A stretch of DNA of 64,000 bases from Loxodes magnus. Lineage: Eukaryota; Ciliophora; Karyorelictea; Loxodida; Loxodidae. The stretch lies in NCBI GenBank assembly GCA_946699065.1, contig CAMPDV010000009.1:682001-746000 (forward strand), read 5' to 3'. The translations under genes were made by a program, and so were the position numbers. Under the pieces are notes generated by a model, which worked only from the letters and a program-made list of their open reading frames with translations, had not been told where the DNA came from and made no database searches. Every line of letters starts with the position of its first letter. The stretch's first letter is position 1. Positions 13,834 through 25,042 of this stretch are shown here, piece by piece.

Positions 13834-15216
13834 ATGAGCAAATATGAAATAATGCCTTGTCTTGCTTATAAATATTCAACTGAACTTTAGCTGCAAGTCA
13901 TTAAGAGTAGCAACAGTAATTTAGATCCTTCATAAGTTTATAAAACTGGAACTAAATGAAGATTATGTCGGCAAGGGTTAATAAATACTAGATTTAACTA
14001 TATTCAAAACAAAGTTAACATAGGAAGGTTAGGATCTCTCAAAGATAATAATGACATATATTTTCATGAAGCTGATCTAGTAATTTCGAGAAAGCAATCT
14101 TAAGTTTACTATATTCTCAATGAAGGCTGATTCATTCATGATAAAGGAAGCTTATGTGGAACTTAAATAAAAATAGCCGCAGATAAACCCGTAATTCTTC
14201 AAAAAGGATTAGTTATTGAAGCTGCAGGAGTCTTCCAAATAGTTATAGATTACTGCTCTACTAATAAAAAGATTGAAGTATTTCCATCTAATTACATTAA
14301 AGTTTACAATACTAGTAAAATTTTAAAGAAAGTCTGTAAGTTAACTGAACTCAAAGAAAGTCAAATAAATCTTCAATTTCTTTAGTTTGGAACGAAGGGC
14401 TTTACAAAAAAGTTAGCAGACAAACAGAAACCGAATGATTTCATGAAAGAATATCAATAAAGTTGGGTGAAATAATTTTACATTAGCCGTAAATATATTT
14501 CAAAAGATGAATATATACCAGTTAACGTACCTAAAGAAGAATATACTAAAATATCCTAAGAAAATCTTCGAGCTTCCTAGAATTATCTTTTAAAAAATAG
14601 TGAAGAATAGTAACTCTACGGTATGCTCAACAATGCAAGTTTCTAAATGCCTTCTCTGAGTAATGAGGAGGAAAAGGAGGAACTTCCTGAAGATAATCAG
14701 CATTTAAAAAATACATGCATAGAAGTCTTAAAAATTTAGTTCAATAAATTTTTGTAAAACTAAACACTTCAACAGCTTTAAGGAAATGTAATAAAAATTG
14801 AGTAATAGCCTAAATTAAAATTTAGGGTGTTTAATATCAAAAATCGTTAGAATCCTATTTTATAAGAAGAAAAATTATTAGAATGTTCTGGATTATAGAG
14901 ATATGTTTTTTTCATGGGTCGAGGAACAGAAAAACCTTTAGATTTGAAAATGCAAAGTTCACATATAAGTGGATACCATGCACGCATTGTATATGATCCA
15001 CTTATTGGTTGGATACTAGAAGATGGTGCTTTGTAATCAGATGGCTGTAAATAAACAAGACCCAGCACAAATGGAAATTTTGTTTAGCTTAACGATTATG
15101 AAAGGTTAAAAAATAGGAAATATTCATTGGCCTATCGCCTCAAAAATAATGATCTTCTTTTAATAGGCAACTATACTTTAGAAGCAAAGCTCTTATAGAG
15201 TTCTTAGAAATTTTGA
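13834..15216 (+). CDS. Protein with two FHA domains
   Basis: 460 residues from ATG 13834 to UGA 15214-15216. The first FHA domain spans about residues 50-150: NIGRLGS, then VISRKQS followed by YYILNEGWFIHDKGS and LCGTQI, the usual GR, SRxH-like and NG-type positions. Here the SRxH His is Gln (SRKQ). The second FHA domain covers about 370-455: FFMGRGTEKPLDL, SSHISGYHARI, WILEDG and TNGNFVQL. It retains the SGYHA pattern. FHA domains bind phosphothreonine peptides, so this is probably an adaptor in phospho-signalling. The middle (200-350) is Gln/Glu-rich without a known domain. UGA is Trp in GTKWRL and EGWFI. It is followed 275 bp downstream by a RING protein on the same strand. Two-FHA proteins are common in ciliates, but the exact role is unknown. 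Confidence 0.82.
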
Positions 15217-15491
15217 ACTTTAATAAACTTTATTGAAGTAACTAAATTTAAATCTTTTATTACCTTTAACTTCATATTAAAGATTAACTTCTTATTCCTC
15301 ATATTCATAGCTCACTCTCATTTATCAATTATTCTTATTCTTCTCACTATTATTATTCTTTTTTAACTAAAGCTTCGTAATTTCTGATAAGAGAACTATT
15401 AAAATAATAGAGAGTATGAAAGTAATATTTGAGTCTAGTATAAAGGATTAATAGAGTTTACAAAAGAAATAGGAAAGTTAATAGAAGATAA

Positions 15492-16973
15492 ATGGGATAT
15501 GCACTTAATTTATTCATTTCTACTATTTAAGAAAAGTTTATATGCTAGCTGTGCTACTAAGTTCTTAAGCATCCTATGGAATGCACAGAGTGTGATCATT
15601 ATATATGTAAACGATGCTATATTACTGAGAAGCTTCTAAATTGTCCTAGTTGTAATGGTTAAAAATTCAAAAACATGAATCGTTGGTTAACTGAAGAATA
15701 TAATGAGTTAGTAATGAAGTGTCCTAATGTCATTCATGGATGTAAGGAAAGAGCTACTATAAAGGATATAAAAAATCATAAAAGTTAGTGTGATTATAGC
15801 ATTTAAACTTGCTAATTTTGCGGAATTTAGTTTACTAAAAAGTCAATAGCAATACACTAATAAGAGTGTGGATAGAAATCAGCTTATTGCAACATTTGTA
15901 ATTGCTATATAACTTAAAAATAGTTCAAAAAGCATCAATGCAAAGCAGAAATTTAAAATAATAATGTGTAGCAGGAAATTTATTAAGGTTAAAAGAAGGA
16001 AGAAATTAATTAAGAGGCTCCAATGAAAGAAATAAAAAATGTTGAATAGATCATTAACAATCACAATGAAAAAGAGTTTTAGGCTATAGATAACAAAATA
16101 CAACAGTTTAACAGACAAATTATTATACTAGATGTCCAGAGTAATTAGCAGCAACAGTAAATAGCTGTATAATAAAAACTATAAGATCCATACTAAGAAG
16201 ATATTATTATTTAAAGCTAATAAAATAATTAAGAAATAGATAAACTGTTAAAGCTTATTGAAGAAGTCTAGTAAAAATTTGAATAAGCCAATGAAGACTT
16301 CTAAAATCTAGTAAAAAGCTAATTGATATATGAAAATAAAAATGATCTAATTGAGAAAATTCAAACTGCTAATTAGTATTAACTACCTAAGGATTTAATT
16401 TTATTAAAGTCTGAAAATCTCTAGGTTGAAACTAAGTGGGAAGAGTTTGTTAAACCTTGTATTAACTTTAGTGATAAGCACTAGCTTTGCTAGTATTTAC
16501 CTGAATACAGATTGCTCAGACCTATAGAGATTTAATTTAACTAAAATAAGCACTAATATATAGGTTAAGTAAATCAAAACCTAGAGCCAGAAGGCCTTGG
16601 ATGCTCTCTAAGTGTTAATGGCTTATATAAATATTTAGGATTCTGAAAAGAGGGTAAAAAGCATGGATTTGGCTATTATGTTTATTGAAAAGAGAAATAG
16701 AAAGATGTTTTTGTGCATAAGGGAATGTTCAAGAAGGGCTAATTTGGAGGTGAAGCTGAAATTATTTTTCCAGACGGAAGCATTTATAGAGGGAATGTTC
16801 TAAGTGGATAGAATGAAGAGAATGGAAAAATTCCTTCCTAAGATAAAAGCTAATAGTAGTCACCACAAAAGAATGATTGATCTACAAGTAAATATGACAA
16901 AGAAAGAACTCAATCACTTGAGTAATTTGATTAATGTAATTATAAAATAAATCGATTACTATTTTCTGTTTGA
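15492..16973 (+). CDS. RING finger / TRAF-type zinc finger protein with C-terminal MORN-like repeats
   Basis: 493 residues from ATG 15492 to UGA 16971-16973. A C3HC4 RING occupies residues 18-55 (CQLC, CTECDHYICKRC, CPSC). Two TRAF-type zinc fingers follow (KCPNVIHGCKERA, then CQFCGIQF and CNICNCYI with HQQEC and KKHQC). Residues 170-310 are a Gln-rich coiled coil (LLKLIEEVQQKFEQ). The C-terminal quarter has MORN-like repeats: YLGFWKEGKKHGFGYYVY, GMFKKGQFGGEAE and IYRGNVLSGQNEENGK. RING-TRAF proteins are usually ubiquitin ligases, and MORN repeats often bind lipid or scaffold proteins at membranes or the cytoskeleton. UGA is Trp in LGFWKEG and the end at SV-UGA is the first plausible terminator. 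RING plus TRAF plus MORN in one chain is uncommon; it is probably a membrane- or cortex-linked E3 ligase. Confidence 0.85.
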
Positions 16974-17349
16974 AGCACACATATCATCAAATATGATTTT
17001 TCTAAATTTTTAATAATAAGATTTATAAGTACTATAATATCAATTAAGATAATTAAAATTAATTTAGACCTAAATATAATTATAGTTCTGAATTATTTAT
17101 TAAGAGCTAATTTTATTTTTAAAAGGAGAAACATGTAAAAATAATAATTTTAAATAGATAAATTATTTTTAATATATAATTTCAAAAATTTAAGCTATGA
17201 TAATTTAACAATTTATTAATTTAAGATAAGTTTTCTGTGCGTATGTAGATCTTAAAATGATGATGTTATGAGTATATTTTGATGCACAATAATTTTAGAT
17301 TATTAAATTTAAATAATAATTATTCCATTAAAGTTATACTTTCTTCTAC
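16974..17349. other. Convergent intergenic spacer
   Basis: 376 AT-rich bases between two 3' ends, probably both 3' UTRs. No ORF, repeat or hairpin of note was found. Confidence 0.55.
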
Positions 17350-18444
17350 TCACTTCTTCTGTCCTTTCTTAGTCTGCTTTTGTTATCCGCTTGACAATAC
17401 TTTAACTACATCTTCTCTGTTTAAGAATCCATGAAGCTTTTATAAATACTCTTAGAACTGGGAGTCATTCTTAGCAGAGTAGTATTCTATAGCTTGCTGA
17501 TAGAATGTCATCATTTTTTCCACTTTTTGCATGTTAAGGTTAACTAAGGTTTCCTTTTCATAAGACTCAATATTTTCCTATATTTTCTTTATTTTTATTT
17601 TTTCAAGAGAGGAAGCTGTCACTTCTTCTTCCTTAATTTCTGGAGCGTTATTGATATTTATTGCAGTAACAACAACTCCAAGCTTTTCCATGTTTGAAGA
17701 TAAGATTTGAATCAGAGAGTGAGAATCCTCACATCTAAACGTTTGTACCCAGGGATTTATTTTACCTATTTATTTCCATTGGAGAGTCAAAAGATTAGGA
17801 TCTTGCTAATTTCTCCTAAGGTTCTAAACGCACATCATAGTAGCTCAAAAAATAACAAATCCATGATCTTTTTATTTAGTATTAGGTTGCAGTAATAAAA
17901 TGCAAGATTCTGTAATTACAAGAGTTCTAGGAATTTACATTTTAGAATCATGAGGATCAATTTCTATAATTTCAAAGATCTTAGAAGAATGTCCATTCCA
18001 AGTTGAATAAGCAATTTGCATACCCAAATGGAATTCTCCCATCTCTTAGAGCTTATAACTATCAAATTCTGATATTTACTGAAGGAATTATGGAATTTAC
18101 GCAATTATATCTTAAGTTGTCATTGAAGGAATTCATTGTTTTCCTTTGATGATGTTTTGAGCTAAATCTCTTCCATCTGCAAGTGACGGCTCAGTAAAGT
18201 CTGTTTTTAAAATAAACTTTGGTGGAGAGAAAGGGAAATTTCCATCTAAATAAATATCAAAATCTACTTCCTAAACTTTAATTTTAGGTGCTTTTTCATT
18301 GTATAACTCTTAGCTGATTTTTAAATTAATCAAAGCTCCATTCTAATTTTACTATACTTAGAAAGCAAATCCTTTAGGCAAAGGTTTTTGTTGCAATTAA
18401 TCAAGTTCTTATTGAATTCTACTTTTTTAAAACTAAGTTGTCAT
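17350..18444 (-). CDS. E2-like (UBC/UEV fold) protein without catalytic cysteine, with PH-like C-terminal half
   Basis: 364 residues from ATG 18442-18444 to UGA 17350-17352. Residues 1-150 fit the ubiquitin-conjugating (E2) fold: PKGFAFQV, VDFDIYLDGNFPFSPPKFIL, then ADGRDLAQNIIKGKQWIPSMT and IIAQIPQFLQ. The FPFSPPK strand and the W-x-P element are typical. At the active-site position, where E2s have GxICLD, it reads GRDLAQ, so the catalytic Cys is absent, as in UEV proteins. Residues 160-290 (HLGMQIAYSTWNG, FEIIEIDPHD, ILLLQP) look like a PH-type sandwich ending in an alpha helix, which is my inference. The tail is Lys-rich (KQTKKGQKK). It is convergent with the RING/TRAF gene; a functional link through ubiquitin is suggestive only. 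It may act as a non-catalytic ubiquitin or membrane adaptor. Confidence 0.72.
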
Positions 18445-18792
18445 TTTATTAACTAATTAAAGAATTTCTAAATATGATAACTATTTCATCTTTATCTATT
18501 ATCTACACTCAATCCTTTACTTTTACTACTGCTGTATACTAAACATTTTATAATTGCACTTTATCTGGTTTAAAGTTAGATCATATATCAAAATAATTCG
18601 TTATATAATTCTCAAATTGTAAATCGATATAAATTTATCTAAACTAATAATGGGAAAAATAAATAAAGACTATATAAAAACTATAAACAAATATCTAATA
18701 TAATGAAATTAACTATTAATACTTAGAGAGATAGTCCTATATATTTTATTATTATTTCTATTTAATTATTTAAGAATATTGCTTTAAAATAA
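18445..18792. other. Spacer between two minus-strand genes
   Basis: 348 AT-rich bases holding the promoter of the E2-like gene and the 3' end of the next gene. Nothing else was seen. Confidence 0.5.
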
Positions 18793-19914
18793 TCAAATAT
18801 TTATATTAATGCTTTTATCTATATTACCCACTTTTCTCATATTTAATGTAGCCATATCTCTTGTAGTTAATTTCAATTTTCTTAATTTATCCATCTAAAC
18901 GTTCATTGCCTCTCTTAATCTTTTTCTCTCCTCCTTTTATTTTTCAAAGTCTTTCAAATTTCCTAAACACTTTAGTATTGATGCGTAATCATCCTTAAAA
19001 AACTCCTTTTTTTCTTTTGTGGAAATTCCAAATGAACTTTGTAATATTATGCTCTAAATATTTAAATTGCTAAGTCTTCTTAGCTTTTCATTCTTCTTAT
19101 AATGGCTTTCATATGACAAATCAAGTTTCTATTTGAGATTTTTGCAAGAGTTTCTTAACTCTTCACAGTCTTATTCTATAGCATCTAAATAACTTTATTG
19201 TTACTTTTTTATTTCTCTGAAAGCCCTAACTTTAATTCTTTTCGGTGAATTTTATAAGCTTTTGCTTTAAATCTGCTTTTTGTTGCTTTAATTCTATTTG
19301 CCTTTAATTTTAATAAAATTTGGTATATCAGGTAACTTTTTTTTAAGACTTATTTAAGTTTTTTTGGTAGATTTCGCAAACTCAAATTTTTCAATTACTG
19401 ATTCGTTCAATTTTTGTCCATTAGACGGAATAGTATTTCTAGTAGTATTAAGGTTGAAAATCTACAAGTCAGGCTAAATTCCACTATTTTCTGATAGATA
19501 CTCTTCAGGTGATTTGATAATAATTTTAGGAATAGTTTTCTTCTTTTTAATTGGGGTAGTAGATTTAATAAAAACTTTGCGCTTTGTATATCCTTAATCT
19601 ATTATATTCAGCAAATCATCATACTTATTTGTAAAAAATTCAGGAATTTTAGATTATCATATTCCATTATAAATATCGTCCACTTTATTTCTTGTTGACT
19701 ATGCTCCTAAGAAAGAATTTTCAGGTTTATTAAGGATAAACTTAGAATTCAAAGCACAGTTTCTAGGCAACTTTATATTCTTTATTTTATTGGAATAAAC
19801 TTAAGCTCTTTCTAAAGACTCTTAATTAATTTGCAATTTCTTATACTTTTTAGCAAATTTTTCAGACCTTTTCATTATTTATCTATCCACTGGAGAAAGT
19901 TAATCTAAATACAT
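18793..19914 (-). CDS. Basic coiled-coil protein of unknown function
   Basis: 373 residues from ATG 19912-19914 (MYLDQLSPVDRQIMKRSEKF) to UGA 18793-18795, one frame throughout. I do not recognise a family. It is rich in Lys, Asn, Ser and Gln. Two helical parts are visible: residues 10-45 and a C-terminal coiled coil from about 225 (REIKKQQQSYLDAIEQDCEE) to 360, including EKQKEERKRLREAMN. The middle is low-complexity with a basic stretch (TPIKKKKTIPKIIIK) that could serve as a nuclear or microtubule-binding region. A single UGA Trp occurs in GIWQSKIPEF. No signal peptide or membrane segment is present. It shares strand and orientation with the E2-like gene 348 bp away, but nothing ties them functionally. 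Probably a ciliate-restricted structural protein. Confidence 0.7.
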
Positions 19915-21727
19915 CTTTTATACGAAAATAGTTCCTCTTAGTAACGTTAATTTCTTTAATCAATTAAAATTAACTAGCTTTATCTTTATTTAACAGCAAA
20001 TTTATATAAATTTAAATTGCTTACACAGTATTTAAAAGTATCTAGTAAAATGCTTTAACTTATATAAGAAATATAAGAAATAATAATGAAATAAGAAACT
20101 TACAAGTATGTAAATTAAATACTAACTGCAAGCTATTTATTAAATGCACTTATATTTGCATATATTTTTATTCAAATTGATATTATACTTCTAAACATTT
20201 TTAATTTATCCACTAATAGTTGATTTACGTACTTTAGTTTGCTTAAATTTAGCTCTTACATTGGTGAAAGTAAAAAAGTAGAACAAAACGTGAGCAATTA
20301 TAAATGATTTTTTCTCACTTTAGATAATTTTGGTATTACATTTATCTTATTAATTAAGATCTATGCGAATATATTAATGAAAAAAGTTTATAATAATTAG
20401 TAATAAATCATTTTATAAAAGCTAATTATTATAGCTTTCAAATAATTTTATATATATCAAAATTAGATTTTAATCCATATTATACAATCATTTTTAGCTA
20501 GTAAAACTATTAAAATTGTATGATACTAACTAGAATAAAAGAAAAAGTTTGGCTATAAATATTTTCTTAATTAAATATCCTAAGTTATGCTGTCTCGCTT
20601 ATTTTATATTATGTGAAAATATCATATTCATTTCTGAGTAATTATTATTTTAACTGAGCAATACATATCTTTGTCTCATTTATCATTTTATATAATTTTA
20701 AAGATAATTAAAGCATTAATTGTTGTGTTATTATAATAAATTAAAGTGTAGCTATTTTATAGAACAAAATATTTAATCAAATATATTTTAAGCAATCTTT
20801 GAAGATAAAAGGATTAATATCAATGATACAAATACTAAAGAATAAATGTTTATAAAATAGTAAATTAATAATAAAATATTACAAAGCCCCTGCTTATGAA
20901 AGCAGCATACATAGCTTAGTTATACTTAATCTAAAAATTATATTTAATAAACTAAAATTTCTTAAAAATAGTTTATTTATTAAGCTAGATATTTATTTAG
21001 TTCTTTTATAATATTATTTAATTAAGCTACTAAGGAGATAATTGATTCTATTTAAAAACAACATCTAATGGTTAAATCATGTTATTTCCTTATCTTCTCA
21101 TTCATTAATCTGAATTATATTTAACTTCGTGAAATTAAATTAAAAATAACTATTTACTAGTATTTAATTTATAAGAAATTATGAACTTAAGATATAAATT
21201 AGTCATAATGAACAGATATAAGAAACTGATAAATATGATTTTATAAAGAAAGTTTAAAATAAAGAATATTTAATTTTAATATTCAAATGAATATCTTTAT
21301 TAATTAAGCTTCCAAATTAAAATATCAGTAATAATACTTTTTAAATATAATTTAAGCTGTTTATATTAGCGTATTCTACCCATTGCAAATCATCTATATA
21401 CTTATATTGTAAATTTTTTATATGCTTTAAAGAATTTATTAATGCTAAAATCAACAGTATAAAATTTAAATAAATCTACAGATTAAAATATAAAATGCTA
21501 AATCTAATGATTCTTTTTAGAAATATATAATAAATTAATAATATATTAAGCTGATACTGAGAAGATCTTAAGCTTCTTTTTAAATGAAAAATCAAAATTA
21601 TTAAATACATAAAGAAAATTTATTCTTTTATAAAATATAATTCATTTATTTTATCAATAATGACTCTCAATTTAAATAAACTTTCCTTTTAAATTGCTTA
21701 CAAAATTTATTATTATCTTCCATTTTA
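19915..21727. other. Very AT-rich intergenic region at the border of the two compartments
   Basis: About 1.8 kb of extremely A+T-rich sequence. No coding frame, zinc-knuckle gene or SINE-like element was recognised. It separates the ordinary gene cluster (left) from the repeat-rich compartment (right). Confidence 0.55.
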
Positions 21728-23470
21728 ATGGCTTAAACATAATAAATCAATTAGAAGAAGATAGGAGATTTCTTTGTGGACAAAATATTAGGATCTGGAT
21801 AATTTGGATCCGTCTATTTATCATATAATATTGATTTAAAAAGCGGTTAGAAATAATATGTTGCTTTAAAGTAAATAGGTAAAAGCAAACTGAATTAATA
21901 ATAGTAAATAAGACTAGATTAAGAAAAAGACAACCTAGCCAAAATTTAGCATATTAACATTATACAACTCTATGAGGTTATCTAAACAGCTAACAATTTT
22001 TATTTAGCAATGGAGTACTGCAATGGAGGAGATCTAAGATCTTTTAGCAAATAATAATAAAATAATAGATTTTAGGAATAACAAGCTTAAATATTTGCAG
22101 CTCAAATTCTTACTGGACTCAAATATTTAAGAGATATCAGAATTCTTCATAGAGATATAAAGCCTGATAATATAATGATACACTATTTTTTAAATTAACC
22201 AATATTGAAATTAGCAGATTTGGGATTGTCTAGTTAGTTGAAAGAAGGAGATTTAGCTTCTACTATGTGTGGAACTCCTTTGTATACGGCTCCTGAAATA
22301 TTGTTCTAGTAATAATACGATTTCAAAGCAGATTTATGATCATATGGAGTAATTATATACGAAATGTTAACAGGAATTCTTCCTTATAATGCTACATCAA
22401 TTTCTAGTCTTAAAAGGATGTTTTAAAATAAACTTCCTTGAGAAATATTAGATATATCATAAGGAGCAAAAGATGTTTTATAAAAGATTCTAGTAGTAGA
22501 TTAATATAATAGAGTAGACATACACGAAATATATAATCATCCTTGAATACAATGAGGATTTTATTAGAATAGTAATTAATATTAGGAATAAATAAAAAAC
22601 TTTTAGATAAATCCAAATAAAAGCGATTTAAAAAAAAATGGATAAGAAAATTAAATATAAAATGGGAATTAAAATAATTAATAAGAATAATAGGGTCAAT
22701 AAATTAACTAAAAATAATAAGTTAATTAATATTAAAATAATTGCTATTAAAGAGAATAGTTATCTTAGCCAAATTATGAATAAGTATCTTCAAAGCAATT
22801 ATAAGGATAACACTAATAATAAAATAATTTTAATATTCCTTAACAAAACATTTAGCTTATTCTTTAGAATATAAAGTAGGAAAACTGAACCTGTAAAAGA
22901 AGAATGTTGATTTCTAAGTATATTATTTAACTCTAAAAATTAGATACAAATTTTAATGATAACTTAAATTATGCTCTAAAAATATACTACTATTCATTTT
23001 AAAAGTGCTAAGAAATAATAACAAATATTTTTAGATTAACTTAAAGTACTCAGGATTTTTCTTAAATATCAAAATAAGATAGAGAATCTTTAAAACCTTG
23101 GATAGGAGAAACTTATAAAAAACTAATTTAATGCAAGTAGTATTCTTAGTAATATTAAAGTATTATTTTCAAGAAATCATCTTTAAACGATTAAAGAATT
23201 TAGAAATATTACTAGTTTGATTAACAATTTAAAAGAGAAATTATTGAAATTCTTATGAAGTTTAATACATTAATAGAAATTTATGAGTAAAACAAATAAA
23301 AATCTGATTAATAGATATATAATATGTAGGTAATTGAAAAAGGTATGCTTGAAGAACTATTTAATGAATAGTTGTAAGAAAGAGAAAAACAATAGTTAAA
23401 GCAAGTAGTTTAATATTTAATATAAAAAATGCAGAGGAATTCTTATTTTAAAACCATACCTTAGTCTTGA
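21728..23470 (+). CDS. ULK/ATG1-like protein kinase, copy A (intact)
   Basis: 580 residues from ATG 21728 to UGA 23468-23470. The kinase domain has GSGQFGSVYL at 22-31, VALK with Lys48, [11 protein letters not shown]141-R-D143 IKPDN, D164-LGLS, MCGTPLYTAPEIL, and [15 protein letters not shown], whose Trp204 is UGA. HPWIQWGF holds two more UGA Trp codons. The [12 protein letters not shown] loop and short N-terminus resemble ATG1/ULK kinases, which start autophagy, but other CAMK-group kinases remain possible. After the domain comes an Asn/Gln-rich linker, then a helical C-terminal region ([20 protein letters not shown] and further) that could be the equivalent of the ULK C-terminal tandem MIT domain. 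Downstream of the UGA the three copies differ by a 1-nt indel (AAAG versus AAAAG in copy C), which supports this stop. All catalytic residues are intact. Confidence 0.88.
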
Positions 23471-23680
23471 CGAAACTTTGACTTTAATAATTAAAAACTT
23501 TCAAATTAAGTTTGACTAAATAAATTAAAAAGCCAATTAATTTTTAAGTTAATTATAAACTTATAAAATGAAAACTTTCATCTAATTATTAAGTAACTTT
23601 TATTTATTTATTTTATTTCTAAAAGAAATATCATTAGTATTTTAATTTATATTAAAATAAGATATTTAAAAAAAGAATAA
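21728..23680 (+). repeat. Left arm of a ~2 kb inverted repeat (kinase copies A and B)
   Basis: Sequence from the copy A start to about 23680, including roughly 200 bp past the stop, recurs in reverse orientation at about 31140-33311. The 3' flanks match closely (for example TTAATTTATATTAAAATAAG on copy A). The arms are separated by about 7.5 kb holding four ORF1-type retroelement relics. Upstream flanks are not shared. Confidence 0.75.
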
Positions 23681-24128
23681 AACTTTAAAATTTTGAAAAG
23701 TTATTAACCATTAATTTTCAAAAATATTTGTTATGAAAAAATTTTCTATTTAAATGATTAGTATTAAATTTTTTAAGAAATTTAGGGAAAATTAATTATT
23801 TATTTAAAAATCTTATCTAGAATTAAAGTTTTAGAACGCTCTATATAAGCTGTTTATCTATAATACTGCTTATATTTATTCTATTAAACTTAAAAAATAA
23901 TTATTCAATATTTTTGGAATCCTAAAAAAATCAAATTTAAATAAATTAAAAAATAGATTGCAAATTTTGTATTAAATTACATAAGAAGCCTTTATTGCTT
24001 TAATGCTACCTATTTATTTTTATAAAATATATAGAACTACAAATCTAAATTAGTTGATAACTCCGTTACTCAAGGAAGCATACAGTATAAAAATAGAATT
24101 TCTATCCTAAATTAAATTAATGAAATAG
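23681..24128. other. AT-rich spacer
   Basis: 450 bases following the kinase repeat arm. No ORF or repeat was recognised. It may contain the 3' end of the minus-strand retroelement to the right; no clear tail is visible. Confidence 0.4.
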
Positions 24129-25042
24129 TCAGGAATATTTATTAAAAAACCTTTTTACACCAGTTGCTGCTTTTCGGCAGGTTATCGATTTTCCTTTCGG
24201 TGAGTTATAATAGTCAAAATGACTTGGGTCGTCTAACAGTATGCTTCGCATGGAGACGTAGTCTTCTGGTACGAGGTAAAATCTGTCTAAGGGTGAAATT
24301 TTCCTCTTGTATATTCTCCCGCTAGAATCACAGTAGATGCGATTTTGTATTCTTCTTAAATTTTGTATCTTAATCACTTACTGCTCCTGATAGGTTTAAA
24401 ATCTCCAGTAGTTTCTCTTTTTCAACAAAATTTTTGCATTGTCTTTAGAGGTGCCAAGCACTGCCACATAGGTAGCATTATTTCTGAGAATTGACTTACT
24501 GGTGTTTTGCGGGAGAAGGAGAATTAGGTTAAGAATGCTCATTCTCTTCTAGTTCTACCATTTCAGGAGCTATTATTTGCTGTTATAGCTTTTCTTGGGC
24601 TTTGTCTGACTTCTCGAGATGCTCCGTTAGCTATTATCTAAGGTCTTTCACTTCATCTCTAAGTCCCTGAACTTCTTTCTCATAGTGGGTCTGGAGTTTC
24701 TAGTTTAGAGCCAGCCCGTTGTTAGATAGTTTCATAGCATATTCAGTTTGGGCTTTGAGCCTTCCCACCTCCTGGTTAAGTTCGGAAATTATCATTGTTA
24801 CTACTTCAGATTGTTCTTGTTACTCTTACTTAGCCGTTTAGAATTCCCTGACCTCTGATTTATTATTATATTTTTTTCTTAGGTTTTTCAGCGGTCGGAG
24901 GGGTATCTAGTTAAGTATAAGGGTGCTTAAAGGAAGGCTTGAAGGCTGCTTGCTACTAGTGTTAGGTTGTAGCTTGCTCGGCTTATTCAATTTTCATCTC
25001 TACCTTTGTCAAGTTGGTGAATGCATTCCTTTAGCCTTCCAT
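24129..25042 (-). pseudogene. ORF1-type (coiled coil + CCHC zinc knuckle) retroelement gene, frameshifted copy E1
   Basis: Starts at ATG 25040-25042 (MEGQRNAFTNLTK), preceded by CTTAAAAA as in other family members. It has a Gln-rich N-terminal part (QQQAAFKPSFKHPYTQLD), a coiled coil (LNQEVGRLKAQTEYAMKLSN, VKDLRQQLTEHLEKS), then the zinc knuckle CYLCGSAWHLQRQC (CX2CX4HX4C) and the family's C-terminal motif RIYCDSSGRIYKRK. A run of seven A near 24865 shifts the frame by one, and a second shift lies between the knuckle and the C-terminal motif, so at least three segments are needed. The last segment ends at UGA 24129-24131. The protein resembles non-LTR ORF1 or Gag nucleic-acid-binding proteins. 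GC content is clearly higher than the flanks. No tail or target-site duplication was identified. Confidence 0.8.

Noticed and set aside
13353-21727. Short introns within the host genes
   Set aside because: The seven host genes on the left read in one frame end to end with conserved motifs in order, so no intron needs to be invoked; very small in-frame introns cannot be excluded without cDNA.
22638-22874. Standard-code ORF MDKKIKYKMGIKI... in kinase copy A, with relatives in copies B and C
   Set aside because: It overlaps the Asn/Gln-rich linker of the kinase in another frame. The kinase frame is continuous through it and conserved at both ends.
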